From: Plasmodium brasilianum | Lineage: Eukaryota > Apicomplexa > Aconoidasida > Haemosporida > Plasmodiidae | Direction: 5' to 3' | NCBI RefSeq assembly: GCF_023973825.1 | Contig: NC_090123.1 | Location: 2,091,501-2,155,500, forward strand | DNA: 64,000 bases | Shown: one piece after another, positions 27,500 to 41,446 of the stretch | Layout of the letters: each line of letters begins with the position of its first letter | Position numbering within the stretch: the stretch's first letter is position 1 | Position numbers and translations under genes: made by a program | The notes under the pieces: model-generated | What the model saw: only the letters and a program-made list of their open reading frames with translations | Database searches by the model: none | What the model was told of the DNA's origin: nothing

Positions 27500-28560
27500 A
27501 TGGAAAGAAAAACAATGTTACTATTATTTGTTAAAATTACTGCATTTGTCCTCTTAAGTTATGTATACCATTTTTACATTTATATGATTATTATAATTTT
27601 AAGTGCATATATAATATTTATTTTTTTCGAGTTTTATTTTGGTTAGTAATTTTTTTTTGCTAGAATTTATTCATTAGAATAAATAATAATTTTTTTTTAC
27701 ATTTTTAGAGTAGGCGAAGTAAATCTTTGGTTGAATGCTACAACAAACGTAGAAAGTTATACGGAAGAAATTACCGTTTAATGGCAAAAAATAAGCAGGA
27801 TAAGGATTCAAGTATTTTGTATTTAAAAGAAGAAATACCAAATGGAGTAAATTATATAAAAGATATATTTAATAATGAAAAATGTACCTCAGGAAAAACG
27901 AAACAATCAAATGGAAGTTCACAAAGAAATAAAAGAGTACATAAAAAAAATATGAAGAATAAATCTTGTATATTTGAAACGAAAAAATATTCTCATTTAG
28001 AAAAAAAAATATTCAAAGAACTAGATTATGTAGATTTTCTAAAAAACAACAGGACAATTAGTGATAAGATTTACAAAAAAATAATACTTAAAAAATGCGG
28101 ATTACGAGTAGCTTTACCTTTATTACTTTTTTTAGTGTTAACAGTATCATTCATATTAGATAATTTTTGTGGATGTGGACTTACACGTGGTTTGTTAAAA
28201 TTAATAATACATAGTTCACCTGTTGTAGAGGTTGATATACTTAAAAATAATCCATTTTTTTCTCATATTACAAGAATTAAACCATTATCAGAGGTATTTG
28301 AAAAGGATGAAATCTCTTCCGCATTTGCATACTTATATGCCTTTTTGACGAAGCCATCTCTAAATCCGTTCACCCAAGCTTTGGTGGAAACCACAAGTAA
28401 TAGTGTAAAGAAGGTGAGAAACTACTGTGTGTCAGGTTTTTTGGGATTTCTTATATATTTTGTGCCCATATTCATATTAAGTATAATTCTTATATCAGGA
28501 CTTGTTTATTATCATAAAAAAGTTAAAAAATTTGATAAAATTAAACTCAGGAAAAGGTAA
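27500..28560 (+). CDS. Two-exon exported protein, KIFKELDY type (provisionally fam-m), unit 2, splice donor altered
   Basis: Exon 2 is 27709-28560 (acceptor TTTTTAG, phase 0, 283 residues). Exon 1 starts at ATG 27500. The paralogous donor position after codon 29 (27586) reads TATATG|ATTATT, where the unit 3 copy has TATATG|GTATAT, so the expected GT is gone. The nearest in-phase GT is at 27563 (TAT|GTATAC), giving a 21-codon exon 1 and about 304 residues with a shortened leader. Otherwise the gene is a frameshift, mistranslated or unspliced copy. Exon 2 is intact: NYRLMAKNK (weak export motif), CIFETKKYSHLEKKIFKELD, FLKNNRTISDKIYKKIILKK, membrane segment 1 (ALPLLLFLVLTVSFILD), an enlarged loop, membrane segment 2 (GFLIYFVPIFILSIILISGL) and YYHKKVKKFDKIKLRKR. 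Probably functional only if the cryptic donor is used. The fam-l-type mate is 4.5 kb downstream. Confidence 0.75.
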
Positions 28561-30176
28561 AATGTATAGTATGTAATATTTTCCTATATATAATTAAACC
28601 ATAAATATAATATACTAAATATTTTGAATAGTATTCATAATATATATACCTATAATTGCTTAAATTTTATAAATGTATGTTAATATAACTGGTTTAATTC
28701 ATACGCAGCAGTAAAATCATATATTTTTATTTGTTGTGAATTTGAATGTTTTAATCTATTTTATCATATAGTTTAAGGTATCGTTTCATATAAATTGAAT
28801 ATTCTGGATTATTGTGTATATTCGTATATTTGCAAAATTTTTTTAAGAAAAAGATATAATTCTGCTTATAATTAACATATAGTAAGACATTTTATATAAT
28901 TTTATTTATGACTCGTGTTAATTTATATTTTAACTATGAACAATACTTTATATTTTTTATTTGTTCTATTATAAAATGAATAATTTTTGACTTATTCTAA
29001 AAAATGTTTGATAATATTTAAAATTAAAAATATTTATTATTTTTTGTTTTAGGTGACTGGAAGTAAATTTATTTTGTTGTATTTATGTAGATACATATAA
29101 TACATAAAAGAAAACATAATATTTATTACATAAAATAGATTTTATGAAAAATACGATATCGAACAATTTCATTGTAAATAATGTTTTAAAGGTTTTTTAT
29201 TTTGTTTTTTTTGAATTATAAAAAGAACAAAATATAAATAAATAATAGAATATTTTATTACATTTAGGATACTTATAATTGTTCAATAACTGAATAATTC
29301 TAAGAATTCACAATTAAATGGAGAGTTCCAAGATTTTTTATTTTTTTATTCTGGTGAATTCAAGTGTTAACTCTATATGGTAAAAATTAATTAAATATAT
29401 ATTATATTAAAAATTTATAAATGTAGAATATATATTTTATATTTTTTACAATATTTAAAGTTTAAATTAATGAATTAAAAGTAAGGAGTTATTAATAAAT
29501 AATATTCATAAATACATTTTTTTAATATAATAGTAAAATATTTAAGGCTTATGTATCTACGTAAAAAGATAAATTATCTTTAGGGGTAATAAAAAAATAT
29601 AAGATTTTTCTCATTCATATAATAACGTGATATTATTTTTTTTATGTTTATTAATATATTATGTATATGGTTAATATTATTTTAAATATGTATAGATATA
29701 TATATAGTTTATATTGAATATTGCTAATTAATTTATATTAATAATGTTTTTTTTTTTAAATAAAATCTAATTAAGAAAAAAAATTATTTTTCTATAAATA
29801 ATTCATAGGTATATTACTCTGTTCTTTGTGATAAAATGAGTTTTAAATAAGTCTATTAAAAAAATTTTGACGTTTTTTTGTAGAAGTTTTAAATAAGGGT
29901 AGTAGTTTTATATTATGTATATTGAAGAATTAATAAGCATTAAAAAATATAAAAATACAGTAATATTTCCATTGTAAATGTAAATATATATTAATTTTAT
30001 TTTATAAGATATTAAAAAAAGAAAAAAATTTAATTACTATCAGTACTCATATATTTGAAAACATCATCAACTAAAAGTATAATATATTGATATAAATAAT
30101 AGATTTATAAGATAAGCTTGAAAAAAATAATATTTAATCAACAAATTATTGAAATAATAATAAAACGTTAATACGA

Positions 30177-30211
<35 letters not shown>

Positions 30212-31586
30212 ACAGTTCACTTAATGTTTATGTATTATAAAAGGTTAAGAATAAATATTTTATAAGACAATTAATCTATTTGTATTTTATTACTTAATAT
30301 AGCGAAAACATAAATAATATGGAAAATTATAGATTATTTTAAAAATAAATGCTCAAAAAATCTTCAGAAATGATGAATATTTCTAAAATAGAAAAAGTTA
30401 TTCATAAATAATTGTTTAAAAAAATTAAAATAAAAAACTTATTTTTAATAATTTTAGAATTTATATATGGACGGTTTTACAAATTATTTATTAATATCTT
30501 ATATGAGAAAAAATGTTGAACCATTAACTCATAGTATCAGTTTAACGTAAATTAATAAGAGTCTTCATAAATGATACAATAAATGTATATATTGTGTAAA
30601 TCTATGAAATTTTAATGACAATTTTAGTAATATCTTTTTTCTAATTTTTTAATTATTATCTTGAGAAAATCATACTTTCTAACATCAATAATATTATGCT
30701 ATATTTCAGATAATTACAATAAATTATTATAGCCATATTATTTTAATAATTATAATTCCTAGTGTTCTAATACATAAGATGAATAAATATTTCGATATTA
30801 TAAAATATTTTTATTAAATACATTTTTAAAACAATATTATTTATATATTCATGTGGATTTACTATGTTGTAACTTTAAGATATGTTCGTGATCTTATATA
30901 TTTACAACGGAATAAATGAAAAATGACTTGTCAGTTAAAAACTGCAGCAGAAAAATACTAAAAAGTACATTTTAATAAATTGTATTTTTATTCTTTATCA
31001 TTTGTTATATGTATAATATACACAATATATATTATCCTTATTTTTAAATTTACTTTTTTTGAAATATCCTTAAATTAATGCTAGTGCAAATGATATTTCT
31101 GTAGAGGTTTTTCCCTTAACATATATTTTTCTTTTTCTTTTTTTAATATATTAGTATATCTTCTATGAGCATATAATTAATTAAAAAGAAATTAAAGTTT
31201 TAGATATATGAATATTCAAAATTTTCATTTAGAAAATAATTGAATAAATTAAAAAGTGTAACTTTTAAAATTTATGCTACAAAAAAAAAAAAAATTAGTT
31301 TGTATTTTCTTTAAGAATTGACAGTACTTCGTAGATTATGTAGATCTTATAAGTATGATTTTTTAAAAAAATAGAAACACTAAAAAATTTTATGTGCTTG
31401 AGTACTAATTAATGGAAGTGTTATAATTAACATTTCATATGTTATTTTTTTCTTTTATAATTAATTTTATTATAATTATACTTAATTAGTTTTTAAAAAA
31501 TGTGTTTACAAAATTTGAATTATTATTAGGATACCATACTTAAAATTGATAATTGTTGTCCTATTATGTCGAGAAATATATTTTAT
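28561..31586. other. Intergenic region inside doublet, unit 2
   Basis: Homologous to 45003-48101 through most of its length. Contains the TA microsatellite at 30177. No gene seen. Confidence 0.65.
30177..30204. repeat. TA microsatellite
   Basis: 28 bases of alternating AT between the doublet genes of unit 2. The unit 3 equivalent near 46640 is about half as long. Confidence 0.9.
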
Positions 31587-31606
31587 ATATTCTCTACATT
31601 CTGTAT
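31587..31606 (+). promoter_or_regulatory. Conserved upstream element, gene at 32013
   Basis: ATATTCTCTACATTCTGTAT, 414 bp before the ancestral start position (32001). An imperfect inverted arm GAGAAATATA lies at 31571-31580. Confidence 0.6.
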
Positions 31607-32012
31607 AATAGATAAACTTAATATTTACATAAAATAAGAAAACGCATATTTATTTTTCTATATATTCTGAAAGTTATTAATAAAAGAATCGTTTAATTAG
31701 TGCACTACATTATATAAATAAATTATATATTGCATATATTTATGAATCAATTCAAATTTTTTTATTTTAATGAAAGTTTTTTTTATTGTATTAGAATTAA
31801 ATTAAAAATCTCATAATCTATTTTTAAAGTTATTTTACGTTGAATATGTGGAAAAGAACATTATATTCATGTATATTTAGTATATGTTTACGAAAAAATA
31901 ATTTTTTTAATAAATATAGATTTTCATATCACTAGAAGAATATAATAATATTATTAATTTTTTCTTTACTTAATATATTGGAATATTTAAAATATATATA
32001 TTGAGACTGAAT

Positions 32013-32886
32013 ATGAAGATAATTATATTTACTAATATTGGTTCGTTTATTCTTTTAACTTGGATATATCATTTTAACATTGATGTGGTATGATAACGTT
32101 ATTTAAATATTTTTGTATTATTCTTAACTTTTATGTTTTATATTTATTAATAATATTTTGTAATAATAGTTTATTTATATATTTAAATAATAAATATCTA
32201 CCTTGTTCATTTAGAGATATTTTAGTAAATTTTTGGAAGACAATTATTACCATAATAATAAATTAGATGCAAGAACTTATAGATTACTAGGAGAATATGA
32301 AAAGCTCAAAGATTCAAAAATTGTATATTTAAAAAAGGATGTACCACATAATGTAAAATACGAAAAAAAAAATATATGTAATAATGAAAAATGGACGGCA
32401 AAAAAAGAATCTAATAGAAATTTATTGAATATGGCTCATTATTATACTCAAGTTACAGATTACAATGATGGAATATTTGATGGGAAGCATTTCCATTTTG
32501 AAAGAAAATGGATTAAAAAAAAAGATTATGAACATTTTCTTGAAAAAAAAAGAAGAATTTGTGATATATCCTTAAGAAAAATAAAACTTAGAAAATATAA
32601 ATTTGGAGTTGCTCTATTTTTACTTTTTTTCTTTTTGGGAATAGGATTATCCGTATTACCGGGATTACCATTTATGAAAACTGTAGATGATTGGATAAAA
32701 AGTGATGAATTATTGAAAAGTTTGTATAGTTCTCTAGAACAGGCAGGAAAAACAGGGATGTTCTATATTTATATAGCATTATTTAGTGTAATTGTGGTTG
32801 TATTATCGGTAGTAGTTATAATAGTAGTTTATAGGATTTTAAGGAATAATGAAAAATATAATAGAATTAAGTTAATGACGGAGTAA
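32013..32886 (+). CDS. Two-exon exported protein, YYTEVIDY type (provisionally fam-l), unit 2
   Basis: Exons 32013-32087 (25 codons) and 32215-32886; 127 bp intron with GTATGA donor, phase 0; about 248 residues. All well-formed paralogues here start four codons earlier. The matching position, 32001, is TTG instead of ATG, so the start is taken as the next ATG (32013), which leaves the hydrophobic leader intact (IGSFILLTWIYHFNIDV). Exon 2 begins RYFSKFLEDNYYH and carries TYRLLGEYE, the only copy in the window whose motif fits strict PEXEL (RxLxE). Next come HYYTQVTDYNDGIFDGKHFH, RKWIKKKDYEHFLEKKRRI, membrane segment 1 (GVALFLLFFFLGIGLSVL), a short loop, and membrane segment 2 rich in Val (ALFSVIVVVLSVVVIIVV) with YRILRNNEKYNRIKL. 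Function unknown. It is the second member of the unit 2 doublet. Confidence 0.85.
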
Positions 32887-35392
32887 AATGAATAAAAATG
32901 AATGTTTGTCTATCACTAAAAACTTTAATATGAAGTAGTAAATTAAACAACTATATTGATATACTTAATATGAATATATATATTTTCTAAAGTATTATAA
33001 AGCTACACGTATATCTAGTCTCTTTGATACAAAGAAACAGAAATATATAATCTTCTTTTTTTGTCAATTTTAATGTATTAATGTTTTTGAATTTTCATTT
33101 TAAATTATTATTATAGCTTAAATATTATGGTGTAGCACATATATTTATGAGTATAAATATATGTCTAAGAAATATATTTGGTTGTGCCTTAATTTGAATG
33201 TATAATAGTACGATTCACATAATTATATAGAAGTTTCTTAATTTAGAAGTATACTAATCAATTTTGATTTCTTTGTTGAATCTCAGTGCAATCTAAAATT
33301 ATTATTTGTTCAAGTAATTAAGAAAAGTTTTTATTTTTAAATTAACAATGAATGTGTGTTGTTTTGTATTTAATGTAAAAAAGCATATGTATTTCGTTAT
33401 ACTAATACATGTATATATATTTTTGTTTTTCTCTTAGGACAGAACTGAATATTTTTTGCATAAAATGTGCCCATGTAAAACATATTATAAAACTAATATA
33501 TTGAAAAAATATGTTTAACAGACTTTTAGCTTATTTTATTTCGAGAAAATGTCAAAATATAGATATATAATTTAATAATATATTTTTTAATTATAGAATA
33601 ACTATAATATCATATTAAATTTCAGATTATCAATCACTAAGTATAAATGAATTTTTAAAACCATTTGTTATATTATTATGGTTCCTAGCTGTTGCGCTAA
33701 CTGGAGTTTGTGCAAAATATTTATATATAAATTATGTTGAGCATTTATAATTAAATATAGAGCACGTATTTCTTATTTTTCATGTTGCTCTGTTATTAAT
33801 CTAATGAATTAATTTTAATTATATATTCATAAATCATATATTGAAATTCTTTTTTTTTTTTTAAATATTATTTATAAAATTTATGTCTACTTTTTATAAC
33901 ATATATCTTCTTATTTTACTAGTTGGTACTAATTTTAAATATCTATAGTTTTCATTAATTATTTCTCAAAAAATATTAGATAACTTTTGATATAGTATAT
34001 TGAGAATAAATAAATAAAAACTAGGCAGTTGTTTTTTACTTACATAAAACAAAACTCTTCTTTCTAGCGAAAAGGTGTTTATTGAAAATTTAACATCATA
34101 GTTTGCAGTTATTAAATAATTTTATATCTACAAAATATTTTTTTTTTAAGTATGCGAAAATATTAGTAATTTTACTCATGGAGCACTAAATTCATATTTT
34201 AAATATTTTAAAATTAAATTTTATATATTTTTCGATTTTATATGAATTAAAATTCCATCTTTTTTACTTAATTTTTGAATGAGGTATTTAATATTTTCCT
34301 TGCAAACTGTACAGTAGAAAAGTTACTCCTATATACATAAATCATAATTTTCGCGTTATTAAAAATTTCATATTTCTATAGTCTTATGTATGAATACTTT
34401 ATTTAAAGTATTTTTTAAATATTCCTTTTCATTATTTTTGGAATTTTTTATGAGTTCAATAATAAATTATAAGGCTTTATAATTTTATTTTTGTTTCTAC
34501 CTCGGAATATGGTAGTGCAGCGGTCATCATATATTATGTACTTTCTTTAACATTATGTATTAATACAATGCCATTATTTATAAATTCTTTATGATATTTC
34601 TTTTTAGTAATTTGTTTTATTTTTTTTTCTGTATAGTAGAAAATTATACATTTGTGTATCTTGGAGTATGTAAAATATATGAATTTAAAAATGAGTTCAT
34701 TCTTCTGAATGTAGATAACTCAAGGAAAAATTATATTAATAATCCTTATGTTTATGTCATGGTAGTTCTTCTAAAAATGAGGTATTTAAATTTTTTTGAG
34801 TATACATAATTATATTATTTTTATTGTGTGTAGAAGATGAAAAAATTTTATGGTTTCTTTTAGTTTACTGTAAAAAATTTCGAATATACAATAAAATATA
34901 TATATTTTTACAATCTGCTAACAATGCAATAGGAGTATTTCATGATGATAATATGAAGTTCTAACTTTTACAAAATATTGTTTATAATTAAATATTTTAT
35001 ATTGAGTACTCACCTATATATGCATATAGTTATAATAAGTTGCTCCTATTATATATTAATATAATTAATCAAGTATTAAAAATACTTTGAGTTTGTAGTA
35101 ATGGCAATATTTTTATGAGAAAATGTTATAGTACAATATGTGAAAAAAAAATTATATACATGAAAAACATACCAGTAAGCATTAAAAAGTTTAAAAAATA
35201 TATATATCTTTGTTGTTTACGTATAATATTTCATAAAGATTTGTAACGTTTCCTAATTTTTTATTTTTGATGTATAAAAAAAAAAAAACATGCTATAAGA
35301 TTTTTTTGACTAAAATTTTTAACGTAAATTGAGGATACTTATAAATGTATTAATTTCATCGCATCCGTGAGTTTTGGAATTGTTATGTGTAC

Positions 35393-35411
35393 TTTTTTTT
35401 TTTTTTTTTTT
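35393..35411. repeat. T19 tract
   Basis: Nineteen T inside the block most conserved with unit 2. In unit 2 the tract is interrupted and shorter (18857-18872). Confidence 0.85.
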
Positions 35412-36788
35412 GTGTAGAATAATATTTATATAGTTAAATTTCTAAAAAAATAGAAAAGAAATGAGATATACAAATAAAAAAATAATTAATTTCATTATAT
35501 CATAATATTACAGATTTATATATATAAGAAAACTAAAATAAGTAAATGTTTAGTTAATATTAGAACAATACTGATAGTTACTTCATATCGTTACCTTTAT
35601 ATTAATTGTTATGTATTAATTGTCGCTTTATTCAAAATGTAATCATATTTTAATAAATTTTTGTTATTTAGAGTTTATAGATAAATAATTATTTCTTGTT
35701 TTTGAAAATAAATTAGACTAAAATTACGTTGTTTTAATTTTTTTTATTTGTATGGAAATATTTAAAAATATTAATAATACAAATGCATGCATTATATAGA
35801 ATTATAAAAATACAACAAAATTGAAGAACATTCTTACAGATTAACATAATGAAAAATATTACAGAAATATTCTTTTGTATAAGGAATAAAAATTATTTAT
35901 ATAAAAACTGCATAAACCAAATAGTAAATATGATAATAAAATTTTTATAAAATTGAAAAAAATTGTTTTTATATATTTATGATTGTTCCTTAGTGCTATT
36001 AGCTCTTAATTTATTTGTATTTTTATAGAATACATTAAGTTAATTACAAACAACAAATTTAATTTTTGCTAAAGCCACCAAAGGGAAAGATAATTATATA
36101 TATTAGAAGGTATAAATTTAATATCTTAAAAAAGTTAAATTATTCTCCCAAAAAATAAAAGAAAATGCTCTTTTATGGATCTTCTGGATATTATGTTTTT
36201 AATTTTTATATGCCATTATTACCCTCTAAAATATATATATTTTTTATTAACTTACATTTTAATGGATTTTAAGTATTTACATGTTTATATGTGTGAATAA
36301 CATTTATTATATGTATATATATATTCCTTAAAAGTTCTTTACTTAACATATTAATATTTCCCTATTATTTCACATTTTTATTTATTCCTTCTACCTCATT
36401 TGTTTTTTCTTTTTTTTTTTTGTAATTAATTTTTGAAAAATTAAAATTATTAAATACGAAATTATTAAACTTTAATGGAATTCAAGCACGAATTTTTAAA
36501 AATAGTGTAGAGCTAAATTTGAGTTTTATAGTTATGGTAATGTCACCGAATTGTGTAAATAACTTTGAACTTATATAATAATTTTTTTTATATGCGCAAT
36601 TAAAAATGGAAATTTTTTTTTATTTTCTGTACTTAGGGTATCAATTTTCATTATATCTATAAGAATTAACGTATTGCACGCACGAGTACCTTAATAAATA
36701 TAAAATAAGAAAATTAAGTAAATGAATATTATGTATATGTAAAGATTTTAAGTATTATATTAACGAGATGTACGCTTTCTTTTTTTAG

Positions 36789-36910
36789 GTTCCCTTCACT
36801 ACTATCAAGATGTCTTATTTATCCAGAATGCAGGTTATGTTGAAAAAGGAGAGAATGTAGAAGAAGAAAATCATTTTCGGACAAGGTCATGCAAAACTCT
36901 AAGAATATAA
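36789..36910 (+). other. Conserved exon-like segment in unit 3 spacer
   Basis: Counterpart of 20216-20337: TTTTTTAG, then SLHYYQDVLFIQNAGYVEKG..., with TAA after 39 codons. No insertion or deletion separates the two copies. No upstream exon could be fixed. Confidence 0.35.
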
Positions 36911-37261
36911 AAAAAAGGTAAATAACATAAAACATGATTGATATTGGTACAAAAACATGTGTATAATTGGGTATTTTAAGAAAACATTTTATGTCCCTAT
37001 TTTATTCATTGTTCAAACAGATCTTACGAAGTTTTTTTGAAAACAAAGTTGCATATACACATAAATGTGTTATTCAAAAAGGACAAACAAAAAATGTTAG
37101 TGTATTTTTCTACACAATTTTTCTAATTTATTTTTTCTTTCCAATGCATGTATGAAAGTGCAAAATTTCGAAAAACTAAACATATAATTATGTAGTTTCT
37201 TGGGAATCGGTGACATAAGAGTTAAAATTATTTTTAAAGAATTTATATGTGTGAATCATGC

Positions 37262-37390
37262 TGCTATAATGTATACATATGTATGGGCATACATTCGTGT
37301 ATATTTACATGTACATAAGAACATGTGTGTATGTAAATGCATATAGGAGTGTGTGTACATGTACATATGTATACTTACATAATGTAAAAT
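37262..37390. repeat. TG/TA alternating tract, unit 3
   Basis: Alternating tract containing GTGTGTACATGTACATATG, equivalent to 20695-20795. The apparent reading frame rich in Tyr, Val, Cys and Thr is produced by the repeat. Confidence 0.5.
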
Positions 37391-38742
37391 ACGAATTTAT
37401 ATATTTAAAGACATATACTTTCTTATATTTTAAAAAAAGCACCTTTATGTTTAAACGTCAAAAATTATATTGAATTATTTTCTATGTTATTAACATGATT
37501 TATGGAAGCATGTTTTCCTACATAAAAGCAATAATATCTAATAAAACAAATAGGATGCATTTTTTACAGCTTGATTTATCTATTTCATTTTATGCTATCA
37601 TTATAGAAATTCGTTATTATTTCTGAGATTCGTACATATATGTATACATTTTTTTATTATGTTGTTGTACCATGCATGTGTAACATGAATAAAGGAATCC
37701 ATGGGAATAATACTTTCATAAAGTTACTAATGCTCATTTAATTTATTAAAATAAAGATAAATAGAATAAGAAATTCATTATGGGAGAACAATTTTATGTC
37801 ATTAACTGAATCAATTTTAGGATATAATTGAGTTCATACCTATACACGTTAGTAGAATAGCATTATTCATTATTAGATGCATTTGTTAGCACATGACAAG
37901 CAAGCATATATATATGCTTATTTATACTCTCTACCATTGTATGTTTTAGATTATTTATAATGAAAAGTTATAAAAGGGAAAACATGTGTACACATGTATA
38001 TGTATACAGACTTTTAAATATTGGAAATTAATTTACATTACTTTACAGATATTACCAATTTATGTTTATTTTTTATACATCTGAAAAATTTGGAATAAGT
38101 ACATGTACTTAAAAGAGAATGGAACGAATGATAAAATTAAGATAAATAACAAGAAAATATAAGGACAATGCATGAATTCGCTAAAAGAGTTACTTACCTT
38201 AAGGATGTTAACAAAGAAAAGGGATAAGAAAACATATATATTGTAACTCACTTGAACAGTGAGCTGGTCAAATATATTATTTGGAAAGGAAATTCGTTTA
38301 ACTGTAGCCTATTTTATGTTACATTAGAAATGTTAGCGTACTTCTGATTACCTCTATTAAATATCTTTATATGGAAATCAATTAATGTATTCATTGTAAA
38401 CATGGAGAATACAAAAAAAAGGATATAAAAAATACAAATATATTAGAGGCAATGGTATAACCAAAAATCCAAAATCTATTAGTTCATTGTAGTATAATAG
38501 AAAACATTTCATATATGTAACTAAGTGTACATATACATACAATGTACTATGTTGATGGATATGTTCATTATTTTCACAAAAGTAAAACAAGTATTTAATA
38601 TAAGATACATGTGTAGTAATAAAAAATATGAATAAGGTAATTATGTATACAAATATGAATGTAATACATGAATTTATTTGTAACATAAAAAAAGGAAAAC
38701 TTATAATTTAATTTTTTTTGTTTTTTTTTATAATAATTACAT

Positions 38743-38764
38743 TATATATATATATATATATATA
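38743..38764. repeat. TA microsatellite
   Basis: About 22 bases of alternating TA in the unit 3 spacer. Confidence 0.85.
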
Positions 38765-41446
38765 AGTTATCTCGTTTGTAACAAGAATGTCTTAGATATA
38801 TTTTTAACAAAAACATTATTAGAAAAAATAAATATCTGTAAAGTTCTAGAGTAGAATGAAATACATATATATAAAACTCATAATGGTCCTAATGTTATAG
38901 AATATATTAATATATAAACGTTTATGTGAACATACTTCAATAGAGGTCATAGTAATATTAGAATTGTAGATAAGATTTAATAGTTGTATAATATGTATTA
39001 TTTAAAAATATTACGTAATGAAATAATTATAAAATAATAATTTCCCTAAAAATATGTATAGCACATATTATTTTTTGAACGAAATATTAAAATAAAAAAA
39101 GTCATATGCTTTATTATGACATTAAGTACATGCTAAATTAAAAGAAACTTAATATAATATAACAAAAGTTATATTTATGAGAAATTATATTTAAAATTGA
39201 CATTATATATACAATAATTTAAAAAGTATTCATGGATTAATTTAAGTATATATGAGTTAATAAATATGCATATATGAAACACATATATATATTTAATACA
39301 TCTACACTCTCATATAGTATTTGTTCACTCAGAACTAAAGTATTTCAAAAAAAATAAAAATTATTTATTGAATGTTCACTCATTTTTCTGAATATATGCA
39401 ATTATTTAATTTAAATTAATCTGGATATTTTTAATAGTTTCAACATGTATAAAATAATTTAGGCAAAAATTATATTTTTAAATATTATTAACTGTATTAG
39501 TTACACAAATATCTAGAAAGGAATCATAAAAATGGAGCTTATAAATTCATGTAATTTGTATCATAATATATTATTATTATTAGATGGTTTTAATTATTAA
39601 GATAATTTTTTCTATATATTTATATAAACACAAATTTGTAAATTTTGACAAGAGGACATCTAAATGAAAGAATCATTTAAAGGTCTTGAACAATTAATCT
39701 TTTTATATATATAAACATCTATATAATATATACTGCATATATATAAAAAATTGAAATAAAGAAGATTATTTTCTTATCTGTGCGAAATATTATAATGTAA
39801 TACGTGTTATATAGCCTATTATAAATTTAAAGTTTTTTTATATTTTTTTTTAATTATGTATTTTTTGTAGAGATGTAATTTACTTGCGAATATTCTGATC
39901 AATTTATAATTATACTATCAAAATAATACATTGTGCTTTATAATTATTCACATTCACTCTATTAAACAAAAACTAATGAATATAACTATTTCTTTTTTTA
40001 TAGGTATTTTTCATAAAATATTTAATTTATTTTAAGTTAATATATGAAATTTAAAATATGGTTCTCAGTAATATTTATATGTAAATCAATGAAAAATATA
40101 TAAGTTTTTATCTGATCCATAAAAATGTTAAATTATAAAGTAGGCATTAAATATTCTCCAAAATTTTATTATTTGATTTTTTATATATTATATTTTTGCA
40201 TTTATAAACAAAGTTATTTTTTGTTGTAAATTATTTTATTTGCAGTGGTTATTTATTAGAATTTTTTTTTTTAAGTAACATATTTACTAAAATATTATTT
40301 TATTAAATTCTTCTTCTTTTTTAATATTATCATTTCTATAGAACTTATAAATTTATAATTTTTTTTTTTAAAAATAAAATAATAAAAAAATATAAATTGT
40401 TTTATTTTTAAATGTAATAAATTTCACCTTAGTTATTGTAAAAAAAATGTATTATTTTAAATTATATAAAAATTATAGCATATCGTTTATAACACAATGG
40501 TAAAAATATATTAAACTGTTAAATTGGATAGTATTTTGTAATAAAAATTTGTACTTTATTTAAATCTTAGAATGTAATTTTTATATGATTACAGTATAAA
40601 TGCTGTACATGTAGTAGGTTTATAAAATATATTGTAGAGTAACATGTGCCATATAATAAATTTGTCTTTTTTTATTTTTTTTTCTCTTTCATTCCTATTA
40701 ATACTTTTGTATACTATAGAATAATTTGTGTTTTTCTATTATAATATAATGTTTTAAAAGCATAAACTATATAAAGAAGTAAGCTCATTCTTAAGTTTCT
40801 AAACAACAAATTAATGACTATATTACTAGTATAAGCTAAAGTATCTATTCTTACCGCATATATTTTTTTTGTTTTAGCTGTAAAATAAAATTCTTATGAA
40901 CTAAAAAATCCATTTTATTTTAATGTTGTTATGGAAATTACTGATAATAAACACTTATAATTGTTCTGTTAGAGTATTAATATATATATATTTTTTTTGA
41001 GAACTTATGAATAATATTACATTTACAGAAAGTTATTTATTTATGTTACCTTTTTCATAATAACTTTCTTAGAAATATTTACAAAATATATTTAAAATTT
41101 TATTTGCTTTAATATACTCTGTACACGTATTTTATTTATGAAGTGTTTTGCTCTTTTAAAAAATATAATAACAATGAAAATAAATATACCTTTTCATTAC
41201 TATCTAGTGGATAAACAGTTATAATATGAAAGAAAAAAGGTACTTTTTTATTTTAGTAAAAACTCTTATAATTATATTTCTTATTTGGGGCTGTTCTAAT
41301 TTATACTATACTGTATAACGATGACATCGCTGAAAACTTGCCTTATATTTTTTGATAACTGATATTATATGTACTTATGTGAAAATTTTCATTATAAGTA
41401 GATTCATAATAAAATATATAATAAAAATATTATTTTTTCATTATGA

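Larger units (their letters stand above)
16375..32886 (+). repeat. Tandem unit 2 (16,512 bp)
   Basis: Runs from the base after one fam-l-type stop to the next. It aligns with unit 3 along its whole length at offsets of 16.49-16.57 kb; for example GAGTTCATTCTTCTGAATGT is identical at 18156 and 34693. It contains a spacer, a relic exported gene, a fam-m-type gene and a fam-l-type gene in the same order as units 1 and 3. Confidence 0.85.
32887..41446. other. Unit 3 spacer
   Basis: Copy of the unit 2 spacer. Short frames at 34591-34809, 36967-37155 and 38066-38251 have no intact match in unit 2. Holds the exon-like segment at 36789, the TG/TA tract and a minus-strand frame at 38686-38378. Confidence 0.65.
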
